Positions 11,625 through 25,000 of a stretch of 64,000 nucleotides of DNA are shown here, piece by piece (position 1 is the first letter of the stretch; every line of letters begins with the position of its first letter). Position numbers and translations under genes: made by a program. This DNA comes from Litoditis marina (taxonomy: Eukaryota > Nematoda > Chromadorea > Rhabditida > Rhabditidae). The DNA lies in the NCBI GenBank assembly GCA_964036275.1, contig OZ038434.1:36417279-36481278 (forward strand), read 5' to 3'. Below the pieces are notes generated by a model. The model did not search any database, was not told where the DNA came from, and worked only from the letters and a program-made list of their open reading frames with translations.

Positions 11625-14600
11625 AGAAGGAGAAGGAGAGAGAGGAAGAGAGAGAGAGAAAGAGAGAGAGGAGAGAGAGAGTAAATAAGTAAGTAAGATG
11701 AAGAGGGAAGATATATCAGAGAGAGAGGAGAAAGAGAGAAAGAAAGAGAGAGTAGAATGAAATAGAAAGATATATCGGAGCGAAAGAGGAGAAAGAGATA
11801 AAGAAAAAGAGAACACCATGTTCGATATCTCTAGGAAATCACCGTATGACGTGCCGGTCTGGGTGAGAGAGAGAGAGAGACAAAGAGGGAGAGAGAGAGG
11901 AGAGAGAGGAGAAAGATAGAAAGAAAGACAGAAAGAGAGAGAAAAAGAGAGAGATAGCGCGAAACGTTTAATATTTTCTCCAGGAAATCGCCATGTTCCG
12001 TGCCGGTCTGGCCAAACTGATGCACTACAATGCACTTCCGATCCCGATTATGTACACCCAGCTGGTCGTTTTGGCGGTCCACATCTATTTCACGCTGTGT
12101 CTGTTGTCGAGACAGTTTTTATTGTCAGGACCAGAGGTATAGTTTGTTCCACCAATCGATGTCCTTCTACAGTAATCCGTCAAATATTCAGAATGGTTTT
12201 TCTAATGAATAGTTCATTATTCTGGTTTCGAACTTTCAGAGTTAATAGAAGTAAATGTGCAGAACACTACCAGAATTCCGAAAGAATCCAAAAACGGTAA
12301 TATACCAAACTGCGACATGTGAGTTCGAGCAGATTACTGTAGAAGGTTATAAGTGGGTGGAACAAACTATATGTGAATTTTTTGTAGTTTGTTACGTTTT
12401 GCCGAGATAGCGCGAAACAGTTGCGATACAAAGCGAGAGACTCACGATGGGATTAAATGGGATTTTCTAGCACACCTTTTCAACTGAAACTACAAGTCAG
12501 ATCATGTTAAAGGCGGGCTACATTGAATGCGGAATCTGGCTAACGGCGTTAGCCGAAAAGGCACGAGAGTTAGAGAACTGCGCACAATCAATATTCATTC
12601 ACTCCAAAGCATCCTCTGCGTCTCTGACAGTATGGAAAAATTGGGTGAAATGTTGAAAACGGAGCTTTGAATTGGACATTTTAGTTAGAAAAAGACATAT
12701 ATCGAGTTGGCTCAGCTCGATCTTTCATTTGAAAATTAACTGCAACCCCCCTTTAACCTCGAAAGCTGACCTGAAACATTTTTCAGATTGACATCTACGT
12801 CCCTGTTATGACCATTATACAATTCGTGTTCTATGTTGGTTGGCTACGGGTGAGTTTCGAAAATAGGTGAAAAATAGGAAAAAAGAAAAAAAGTTTTCAC
12901 ACCCAGTAAAGCTTCACGGGTCATAGGTTTTGTAATGCATTTACACGCATCTGCCGACATTTACTAGACCCAGTGACCAAATTTTCATTGCCGTTTCGGT
13001 ACCAAGAATAAGTCATTCAAAATAAAAAGTCAGTAAAGTAAAAGTCATTTGAAAGTAAAAGTCATTAATTCACTTTTAGTCATAATTTGAAAATACGAAA
13101 ATTTTCGAAAACTTTATTTCTGATTCTCAACTGTTTATGTACTTAATGACTTTCACTTTCAAATGACTTTTACTATAATGACTTTTTATTTTGAATGACT
13201 TATTCTGGTTGCCGTCGACCTCTCCAAGGGAAAGGCTGTTTGACTCTTTTTCCATTACTAACTGTTCTCATAAAACTCATAGAACTTTGCGTTCACTATA
13301 ACTTTTGTTTGAACTTTTGATCTTCAGTTCAAACACTAAACCAAAGTACGCTCACTCTAACCAAACAATTTCTCAATGTTTGTGTTCCGAAAAAGTAGGT
13401 TAAAACCAAATTTGGTCCGATATCACTGTGTAAATGTGTGACGCAAACTGTGTACTCTATAGCGTTGAACCATAAAACGTTGGCTCGCACAGAGCAAATA
13501 AGGAACAATAACTTGGAAACTGTTTTGAGATACAAACTGGGTGAAAGGGGTAGAATGGGACAGTTTTAATTGGAGAATGATCAAAATAGAAAACGGTGCC
13601 AGAAACTCAGTGAAAGTAGGGAAAGTGGAAAACTGGAAAAGTTGGACAAAACAGGTGTTTTTCTCACGGCGAATCCTATTACATGTCACGGTGGTGGTAG
13701 TTTGAGAGCTTCCCAGGAAAAACAAAAGAGATGAGAGAAAAAAGTGAATCGTGAAAAGTGAATCGTGAATAGTGAATGTGGTTATTTTGAACCCAAAATT
13801 GATTTCAGGTCGCCGCTGTAATGTTGAATCCATTTGGAGAAGACGATGACGATTTCGAGTGTAATGCCCTCATCGACAGAAATATTAAGGTCTGTTTTAG
13901 AACTTAATAAAACTAAACATTTTTTTCTCCTAAATCTCCAATCATAATTTGGAGTACCACCTGTGCCAATGTGAAAAGACACGCGAATAAATATTTTTCA
14001 TTCATTCATTCATTCATTCATTCATTCTCTTAAAGAATAACCTTATTTTGAATTACCTCGTTTCTTGAAACAACTATCAATAGAAATTGTAGTAAAGAAG
14101 ATTGTTCTACAAAATAGAGTTGAAATGGTTATCAAACAAATCGTCATTAAATGATTTTCTTTGAAATTTATTGAAAATATGTCAAATTTTCAACTTCCAA
14201 CAACTACGCTAGTCTAACAGCCAAGAGAACGACGTTACACTGAAAACAACTGTCAGCTATCTGTCTTCCTGACGCCTAGATAGCGCAGAGGGCCAGTGGC
14301 CGAGTGGTAGTGTGTTTGACGCCGCCCACAGCACCCGGGTTCGATCCCGCCCGTCAGTGATGAGACTTGATTACCGCCCCAGGCAGAAGCCCCGTGTTGA
14401 TTGGTTTAGTTCAGAGACAATTTTGACGTTTTTTCCAATGAGTATTATTGGAATATTTAAACTACGTTAGTTAGAGTGAGATTATACTTTTTAATGTTTA
14501 CTATTGGATACTTTCTTTTATGGAGTATGATGAGAGCAGCGAAACTAAATTAGTTAAAGTAGACATAATATTCCTAAAAAAACATGTGTGTTTTCAGATA

Positions 14601-15976
14601 ATACAATAATATATAGTATTAATATACATTACATAATGTTTTTTAGATGGTTTTGATGATGGTTGATCAGGGTCATAACAGCTGTCCTCCAATGGAAGAA
14701 GACGCGTTCTGGAACAAAGAGGTTGGTAACATTGTTTTACAAAGTTGTTCAAAATCATTTACAAAGTTATACTATTGATTAAGGTTAAAGGTCGCACATT
14801 AAAGCTAGAAAAGTCCCACCTTTTCATAAATGTCTTGTTCTGTCCGTATACTTTACATCATAAAAGCTAAAAAAAAACTTATTCCATGTTTTCTGTTCTC
14901 AGCATCATTTTACAGCATAAGACCGAAAAATCCCACCTGTTCATAACTGGCTTGATCTATCTGTATACGAAAATCATACATTTTCATAGTTTCTTGTTGT
15001 AAAACCAGGAAGTGAATAGAGAAAGTGTTCGTTTCAAACATGCTTCAACGAAGAATTTCTTCCAGGTGGAGCCACTTTATTCGCAAGAAACCGCCAATCT
15101 GCCCAACCATCCTCAGCGGGGATCCTTCAGTGATTGGAAGTGAGATTTGTTCTGATTAATGACAATGTCTGAGTTGGAGTTTATAGCAACCATGCTTTCT
15201 GAAAGTGACGGGGATCAAACTACAAACACAGTGGGATAGGACAACTTCTACGGTATAGGCGTGCGTTGGGAAGAACGCCCTATAGTGGGTGCCAAATTTA
15301 TAAACTTCTGTCTCTCGCCGGAATCGAACCTGCGAGCAAAAGATTGGTAGCAGGGCGCTAACAACTGCCCTATTAGATCACATAACCAGTAAGCTTCGGG
15401 ATCGAAGACAAGTGTGCGTACACAGCGGAAAGTGATATATACAGTACCCTCCCGCCTTTCCGTGGGCGCCGACTATATACAGGGAGTGATAATCGCCTGA
15501 GTTGTAATTTTCCAATACACGCATTCACAATTCTGAGCGAACTTACTTGAGTTCGTACTACAAACACAGCTTTGGGCGGAAAGTATCACTATAGATGTTG
15601 TTTGGTCCTGGTACATACCGTAGTTTTCAATGTTCGAAGGGAAACCAGGTCAAACCTAAACGTTCAGGACGCAAATTTTCAAGTATCAGACCGTCGGCAT
15701 AGTTTATAATAATTTGGCAGGTTGTCGAGAAGTGAAAGCAAGAAAGTGAAAATGGTGCCCCATCATCTGACCAAAAGAGAAAGGAGAGATTTGGAGTCTG
15801 CCCCGGTAGTAAGGTGAGTGGCACGTGGATAGAAAGAAGCGTGTTTCAGTATAAGATATACCAAAAGTGAATTAAAAAATAAAACAATAGAGAAACCCTA
15901 GAACACCCGGCACCCTAGAACCTAAAACCCTAGAAACCCACGTGTGTGGAGTTCAGTTATCTAGGCATTTCGGACT

Positions 15977-16066
<90 letters not shown>

Positions 16067-19000
16067 TTGTCCTTCGAAAACATCGACACGACGCCATTGA
16101 GAAGTTAGGAGAAATTCAGAAATGAATATTACCATAACATCGTTTTTTTTCTCAGAAAAAGAGCGTCAACAATAAGTACTTTAACCTAAAGACATTGTAA
16201 AACAGCATAAAACTTATTGCACAAACAGGGCGCCAATTCTATGGATACTATAACTTTAAGACATCATGAAATTGATACTATAGCTCAAAGAGATTGTAAA
16301 ACATAATAAGACTGATATAGAATAGAATAGAGTAGAATGTTCATTCGCGATTGAACACGTGTCTTTCCACATTGGTATATGTGGCACTCCAACTACGAGA
16401 AAATGGAGACATGGAAGATAAACATGTATAAACAAACAAGTGGTAAACACTTTATCATTGCAGAAAAAGAGCGTCTACCATGGATACTATAACTATAAGA
16501 CATCATAAAACTTATTAAAACATGAATCATAATAAAACTTGGATACAAATCATCTGTAAACTTATTCCAGAAAAAGAGCGTCTACCATGGATACTATAAC
16601 TATAAGACATCATAAAACTTATTAAAACATGAATCATAATAAAACTTGGATACAAATCATCTGTAAACTTATTCCAGAAAAAGAGCGTCTACCATGGATA
16701 CTATAACTATAAGACATCATAAAACTTATTAAAACATGAATCATAATAAAACTTGGATATAAATCATCTGTAAACTTATTCCAGACAAAGAGCGTCAACC
16801 ATGGATACTATAACTATAAGACATCATAAAACTTATTAAAACATGAATCATAATAAAACTTGGATACAAATCATCTGTAAACTTATTCCAGAAAAAGAGC
16901 GTCTACCATGGATACTATAACTATAAGACATCATAAAACTTATTAAAACATGAATCATAATAAAACTTGGATATAAATCATCTGTAAACTTATTCCAGAC
17001 AAAGAGCGTCTACCATGGATACTATAACTATAAGACATCATAAAACTTATTAAAACATGAATCATAATAAAACTTGGATACAAATCATCTGTAAACTTAT
17101 TCCAGACAAAGAGCGTCAACCATGGATACTATAACTATAAGACATCATAAAACTTATTAAAACATGAATCATAATAAAACTTGGATATAAATCATCTGTA
17201 AACTTATTCCAGAAAAAGAGCGTCTACCATGGATACTATAACTATAAGACATCATAAAACTTATTAAAACATGAATCATAATAAAACTTGGATATAAATC
17301 ATCTGTAAACTTATTCCAGACAAAGAGCGTCAACCATGGATACTATAACTATAAGACATCATAAAACTTATTAAAACATGAATCATAATAAAACTTGGAT
17401 ACAAATCATCTGTAAACTTATTCCAGACAAAGAGCGTCAACCATGGATACTATAACTATAAGACATCATAAAACTTATTAAAACATGAATCATAATAAAA
17501 CTTGGATATAAATCATCTGTAAACTTATTCCAGACAAAGAGCGTCAACCATGGATACTATAACTATAAGACATCATAAAACTTATTAAAACATGAATCAT
17601 AATAAAACTTGGATACAAATCATCTGTAAACTTATTCCAGACAAAGAGCGTCAACCATGGATACTATAACTATAAGACATCATAAAACTTATTAAAACAT
17701 GAATCATAATAAAACTTGGATATAAATCATCTGTAAACTTATTCCAGACAAAGAGCGTCAACCATGGATACTATAACTATAAGACATCATAAAACTTATT
17801 AAAACATGAATCATAATAAAACTTGGATATAAATCATCTGTAAACTTATTCCAGAAAAAGAGCGTCTACCATGGATACTATAACTATAAGACATCATAAA
17901 ACTTATTAAAACATGAATCATAATAAAACTTGGATATAAATCATCTGTAAACTTATTCCAGACAAAGAGCGTCTACCATGGATACTATAACTATAAGACA
18001 TCATAAAACTTATTAAAACATGAATCATAATAAAACTTGGATACAAATCATCTGTAAACTTATTCCAGACAAAGAGCGTCAACCATGGATACTATAACTA
18101 TAAGACATCATAAAACTTATTAAAACATGAATCATAATAAAACTTGGATATAAATCATCTGTAAACTTATTCCAGACAAAGAGCGTCAACCATGGATACT
18201 ATAACTATAAGACATCATAAAACTTATTAAAACATGAATCATAATAAAACTTGGATACAAATCATCTGTAAACTTATTCCAGACAAAGAGCGTCAACCAT
18301 GGATACTATAACTATAAGACATCATAAAACTTATTAAAACATGAATCATAATAAAACTTGGATATAAATCATCTGTAAACTTATTCCAGACAAAGAGCGT
18401 CAACCATGGATACTATAACTATAAGACATCATAAAACTTATTAAAACATGAATCATAATAAAACTTGGATATAAATCATCTGTAAACTTATTCCAGAAAA
18501 AGAGCGTCTACCATGGATACTATAACTATAAGACATCATAAAACTTATTAAAACATGAATCATAATAAAACTTGGATACAAATCATCTGTAAACTTATTC
18601 CAGACAAAGAGCGTCAACCATGGATACTATAACTATAAGACATCATAAAACTTATTAAAACATGAATCATAATAAAACTTGGATATAAATCATCTGTAAA
18701 CTTATTCCAGAAAAAGAGCGTCTACCATGGATACTATAACTATAAGACATCATAAAACTTATTAAAACATGAATCATAATAAAACTTGGATATAAATCAT
18801 CTGTAAACTTATTCCAGACAAAGAGCGTCAACCATGGATACTATAACTATAAGACATCATAAAACTTATTAAAACATGAATCATAATAAAACTTGGATAC
18901 AAATCATCTGTAAACTTATTCCAGACAAAGAGCGTCAACCATGGATACTATAACTATAAGACATCATAAAACTTATTAAAACATGAATCATAATAAAACT

Positions 19001-22000
19001 TGGATATAAATCATCTGTAAACTTATTCCAGACAAAGAGCGTCAACCATGGATACTATAACTATAAGACATCATAAAACTTATTAAAACATGAATCATAA
19101 TAAAACTTGGATACAAATCATCTGTAAACTTATTCCAGACAAAGAGCGTCAACCATGGATACTATAACTATAAGACATCATAAAACTTATTAAAACATGA
19201 ATCATAATAAAACTTGGATATAAATCATCTGTAAACTTATTCCAGACAAAGAGCGTCAACCATGGATACTATAACTATAAGACATCATAAAACTTATTAA
19301 AACATGAATCATAATAAAACTTGGATATAAATCATCTGTAAACTTATTCCAGAAAAAGAGCGTCTACCATGGATACTATAACTATAAGACATCATAAAAC
19401 TTATTAAAACATGAATCATAATAAAACTTGGATACAAATCATCTGTAAACTTATTCCAGACAAAGAGCGTCAACCATGGATACTATAACTATAAGACATC
19501 ATAAAACTTATTAAAACATGAATCATAATAAAACTTGGATACAAATCATCTGTAAACTTATTCCAGACAAAGAGCGTCAACCATGGATACTATAACTATA
19601 AGACATCATAAAACTTATTAAAACATGAATCATAATAAAACTTGGATACAAATCATCTGTAAACTTATTCCAGACAAAGAGCGTCAACCATGGATACTAT
19701 AACTATAAGACATCATAAAACTTATTAAAACATGAATCATAATAAAACTTGGATACAAATCATCTGTAAACTTATTCCAGACAAAGAGCGTCAACCATGG
19801 ACACCATGGCCACAGTCCGACGAGAGTTTAGTAGAATTGAAGAGGGAAGCGAAAATGATGAAACGAAGAGCGAAGCACATGAGGTCAGAAATGACGTGAA
19901 CATCGCAGAAATGTTCGAAGGAAAGCAATGGGTGAGACTATTGTTTGTTGTTTGTTGTCAATGGTGGGGTTCGCTTCAAACAATCAAGATTAGGAGCAAA
20001 CTATACTGTTAGTCAATTGCACAGTCACGTAAAACATGGTAAACACAGCATAACTCCGAAACGTGCCATGACAAAGTGCACGTTGCCTAATTAGAATACT
20101 AACTTTACGTGACTATTCGATTTATTTCTAGGATCGTGCACTTTGTCCTGGCACGTTTCTGAGTTCGGCTGTGTTTACCATGTTTTACGTGACTGTGCAA
20201 TTGACTAACAGTACATTAGTGTATTGTTTGATTTGCTTGTTTATGTGTCGTTTGTCGATCAACTATCTATTGTCTATGATTGGGATAGCTTCGAATAGCC
20301 AAGAGAAGGAACAAAGTGACAATAGAATAGGATAGAATAAATAAGTGTTTACATGCAGTCATAAATGGTGAACATCGCATAAATATTCGAACGGAAGCAA
20401 TGGTTGAGGCAACTGTTTGCTCATTTCTCTTTATATTATTCGTAATTATACGTTTATTCTCATATTATTTGTATTTATACGCTGTCTTCAATTCAATCGC
20501 ATATACTTGGATTTCTTCCGTTCCTAAACTGAGGAGCCTAAGGGAAAGGTATCTGGATGTTAGGTAGTTACGTCAGCGAGAGGCAGAACTTACTACCTTC
20601 TTTCACTTTAATGTTCCTATTGAATCAACATCTCCGATCATTAGCCATTGAAATTGTCTGTCAAGTACCGGGTTGATAAACTATTAATATTATTAATTGA
20701 GTTTAATAATTGAATGTTTTCAGGCGCAAGTTGCAAAGAAGTTCGACGTGCAGCCGGTCTATTCGCAAGACACTGTCAGTCTGCCCACCAACTCTCGACG
20801 AGGATCTGTCAGCGATTTGTTTAAGTGAGATTTTTCTCAGGCCCCGTAGCAAAGCCATGCAAGTGGCCAGCTCAACCTGAGTACGTATGCTAGAAGATCC
20901 CGGAACCTTCACCCCATCCTGCGTCTCCTCAAACGTACGCTATTTCTCTGCTCTTACAACCCGCCGGGATGTGAGAGACGAGAAATAGGGAGGCAGAGCG
21001 AGAGACGCAGGATGGGATGAAAGTGCCGGGATCTTCTAGCATACGTACTCTGATCAAAAACTTGATCATTCTCTGGCCACATAGTTGCCAACTTTCTATG
21101 TTCAAGCATAAAACATAGAAAGTTATGGGGGGGGGGGGAGGGTAGTGACCGAATAGTTCAGCTCAAGCTGAAGACCTTTTCATGAGATTTTACCGAAGTG
21201 TCAGGTTACTATTAGGAGGGAGCGTTTCTGTTGTAGTTTGGTCCCATTTCACACCCTAATTGCCATATTCCGACCAAAAATCGACTAAATCAAACTACAA
21301 ACACAGCGGGACGGGGCGACATGAACCGCCCACACTCGATTCAGAAAGAACGAACCATATACGCAAATAAGCTAATTCTAAGATATTCACTTGATCGTAT
21401 TTGACAAGTTCTCACGAATTATATATGGCCACCAAGCTCATTTCACGTGACCGTCCCTGACATTTCATAATTGTCACATTTCAGGCTTACATGAGGTCCG
21501 AGTAAAAAAGTGAAACATGCTAAACACAGCATAACTCAGAAACACGCAGCTTTAAAATGCTTATCATTACTCATTAGAATGTTAACTTTACGTGACTATT
21601 CAATTTACTTCTAGTATATTTGTTACATTTCAGGCTTACAAGAGCTCCGAGCAAAAAAGTGAAAATGGTGCCGCATGCTGATGCGAAAAAACATGTACAT
21701 TCGATCGGTGGTCCTCCAGCCGTGAGGTATAGTCTTTTCCATTCCTACTGAGACTCCTACAGTAGGATTTCAGAACTTTCAAGCCGTTTTGCTCACTTAC
21801 TTTTGATCGGAGAAGTTGAAGATTATCGTTCTTCATTCTCTATTTCAGGTAGAGTAAATATACGAGAGAATTTTCATTGAACTACATTTTCAGCTTCACA
21901 AGAGCCTTCGGAAAGTTTGTAAAGTTACTGTAGGAGTCTCAGTAGGAATGGTGTGAACTATAAGTTAAACATACAAGTCAGAATTACAGAACAGTAATAA

Positions 22001-25000
22001 ACTGGGGTGAATGAAAGTAAAATATAATTAAGTTATTACACAAATGAATAGATGAAATACGGATGACAACTATAATACATTTATCAAATTCACTCATCGA
22101 TTGTGTTTGAAGTTACATCGTTAGTGATTGATTAAGTTTTTCACACCATGAATAGTTCCTTTTATTCCTACCAAAACTCCTACAGTACGATTACAATACT
22201 TCATATCAGAATCTCATTGATTTACTTGACTTCTTTACTAAACTTTTTGCTAAACATCTTTTTGATTCAGATTGATGATTTAACATTGTTTGTGTGTTTT
22301 TTCTATACGTGTTCATGAACTTAACTTAGTTTAATTTATGAAGTAATTCATCAAATTTAGTTTCCCTAACTATATTTTTGATTTAGAAAACGAGTTTTAG
22401 CTTCAACCAGAACCTGCTAAGAATATAACTGATTTAATACGCCGTGAAGTTGGAATACCGGGTTGAAATAGTTGAATGCTTTTTCGCTAAACTTATATAG
22501 AAACCTATTTAGCAGCTTGTTTTCGATTTAGACAACGAGTTTCCGCTTCAATGGAAGTCCTTCCGCACCCGAGAAGAGAGGTGAGCCGAATAGACGAGGG
22601 GAGTGAGGACAGTTCGGATGAGACGAAGAGCGAAGTGGAGGAAGTCAGAAATGAAATGAAATGGGTGAGACAAATATCTATTTTCTGTGCTTAGCTTCGA
22701 ATAGAAGGATTATTAGCAGAGTAAACTGTATAGAATACAACAGAGAAGTACAAGAAGTCAGAATTGATACGGGAGAGATGTTCGGAGAAATGAACTGGGT
22801 GAGATCAACGTTTATCTTCAATGCTTAGTCTCAGCTCAGATCAGAAACGATGGTTAGCAAAGTGAACTGCATAGAATAAAGTAGAGTAATGTAGTACATG
22901 AAGTCAGAAATGAAGTGAACGCGACAGAGATGTTTGCAGAAACGATTTGGGTGAGATTTGAAACTGAATAGTTCTCGACTAGAGCAAGTAAATGTAAAAT
23001 AAATATGTAAATATGTAAAATATGTAAAAGTATGAGACAGAATAGTTGTTGACTAGGACTTGAGAGATGGTGCATAGTCGCCATTTTCCCCTAAAGACAG
23101 CGGAGGGTTCGATTGATTGAGAGAATCAGATAATTCCCAGCCAATTGGCCAGCCACAATTTTTTGACCGAACGAGAGAGTGTGCAGGTCAGAGAGACACA
23201 GACTGTCTTAGCCTGTCTGCGCGTCATTGACCTGTATACTCTCTCGTTTTTGTAGCTGGCCGATAGCAGAAAATTGGCGCTAATCGTTCTGAGGATGCGA
23301 GGCGAGCGGTCGTTGATTACTTGCCAGCAGTTGAGAGAGTGTGTAGATCATTGATACGCAGGTTGGCTATCCCCTGACCAAACCGCGCCTCTTTCTAATT
23401 CGATGCGGTGTCCACACCGGTTTGACAAATCCTATGTGATCAATGGGAATAGAATACAACTGAGAATTTCAGGAGGTCGGAAATGAAGTGGACAACGGAG
23501 AAATGTTTGGAGAAACGAATTGGGTAAGACATTTTGCGTATCTGTTCTTTGTAGATTGGTATAGTTCACACCATTCCTACTGAGACTCCTACAGTAACCT
23601 TACAAACTTTTCGAAGGCTGTTGTGAAGATAAAAATAAAGTTCATGGAAAATGCTTTCGCATGTTTACTCTACCTGAGAAGGAGAACGGAGTACGAGAAT
23701 CCTCAACTTCAGCGATCAAAAGTAAGTGAGCAAAACGAGTTGGAAGTTTTGAAATCCTACTGCAGGAGTCTCAGTAGGAATGGAAAATACTATACAAGAC
23801 GTGGTCAAATATGAGCTGTAGTTTGATAACGACATACGCTAATGCTCATGGGTCTTGAATAAAAAGCAGCGGGATCCAGTTACAGAAACAGCAAAGTAGA
23901 AGAACATACACCGTACAGCCTTGCCTTGCACAAAACAAGCTATATAACACGTTTTGCAGCTTTCCTGGACAATGGAAGTTGTGTACTGTGGTCGCTCATA
24001 ACAAAGTAGTAATAAGAAAGTTATGGCTCATTCATTTCTGATTTGTTAACAGAAAAGTTGACCTATTCACACGATGAAAACTTAGAGAACGATAGTTTTT
24101 CACATAGGTCAAGCATCGCGGACGATCTAACGTCCGGTACCAATTTCACGAGAAGTCCATATGAGTTTCTCATGAGATACCTCATGAGCTACTCGTGAAC
24201 TCTCAATGTTGTAGCATAGCAATCAATAGAATCTCATGAGAAGCTCAGGCGAATAGCTCATAAAGTATCTCATGAGATTTTTGAGGGATTGATACGCCGC
24301 CAGAAGTCGATCTTTGATAATGTAAACTAGTTCCCTTTTTCTTAAGTTCATATAGTTAGGTCATTTTTTTTCATGGAAGTCTGTTTTAATACATATGAAC
24401 AGATGAATTAATATTATTAACTCGATACTGTTTTTGTAGTTTCATCGTACTTCAGTGAGAACAAAAATTTATTGTTGAAAGGGGGATAGAAAGGAAAGTT
24501 AATATGAAAGTTATATAAGTATAACTTTTAATTCAAACTAACGAACCAAATTTGCATACGGTTGACACGTGTTTGCCTGTTTTGGCACGCGCAACGTTAT
24601 ATTTAGGTACCCCGGGGACCTGAACTAGCTTTCCTTTCTGCCCCCCTTTAACATGCGTTTCAGGCGGACATTGCGAAGAAATTGGATGTGCTGCCGGTTC
24701 ATTCGCAGGACACTGTCAGTCTGCCCGCCAACTCTCGGAGAGGATCTCTCAGCGATTTGTTCAAGTGAGAGTTTGGGGTTTTTTGTATACTCTGTTTCAC
24801 CAATCGATGTTCTTCCACAGCGATCCGTGACATATTCAGGATGCTTTTTCCATTGGATATATCATCGTTTTCGTTTCAAACTGAGTGTGTAGCAGATGAG
24901 GTGCAGAAGACCCTATCAAAAGTTGGAGCCCACCGAAAAACGCCAACATACCAAATTCTGATTTAGAAGTTTGAGCGTATTTCAGACGGCTTTAAGTCGG

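Noticed and set aside
11532..12082. Long Ser/Leu-rich minus-strand frames
   Set aside because: They are translations of the GA-rich intron and the antisense of a bestrophin exon.
14288..14366. Functional tRNA gene
   Set aside because: A and B boxes are present but acceptor and anticodon stems do not pair; treated as tRNA-like only.
15953..16135. Glu/Arg-rich minus-strand frame
   Set aside because: It is the (CT)n microsatellite read in one frame.
16464..19780. CRISPR-like array
   Set aside because: The 107 bp units are contiguous and nearly identical with no unique spacers, and the setting is a eukaryotic intron.
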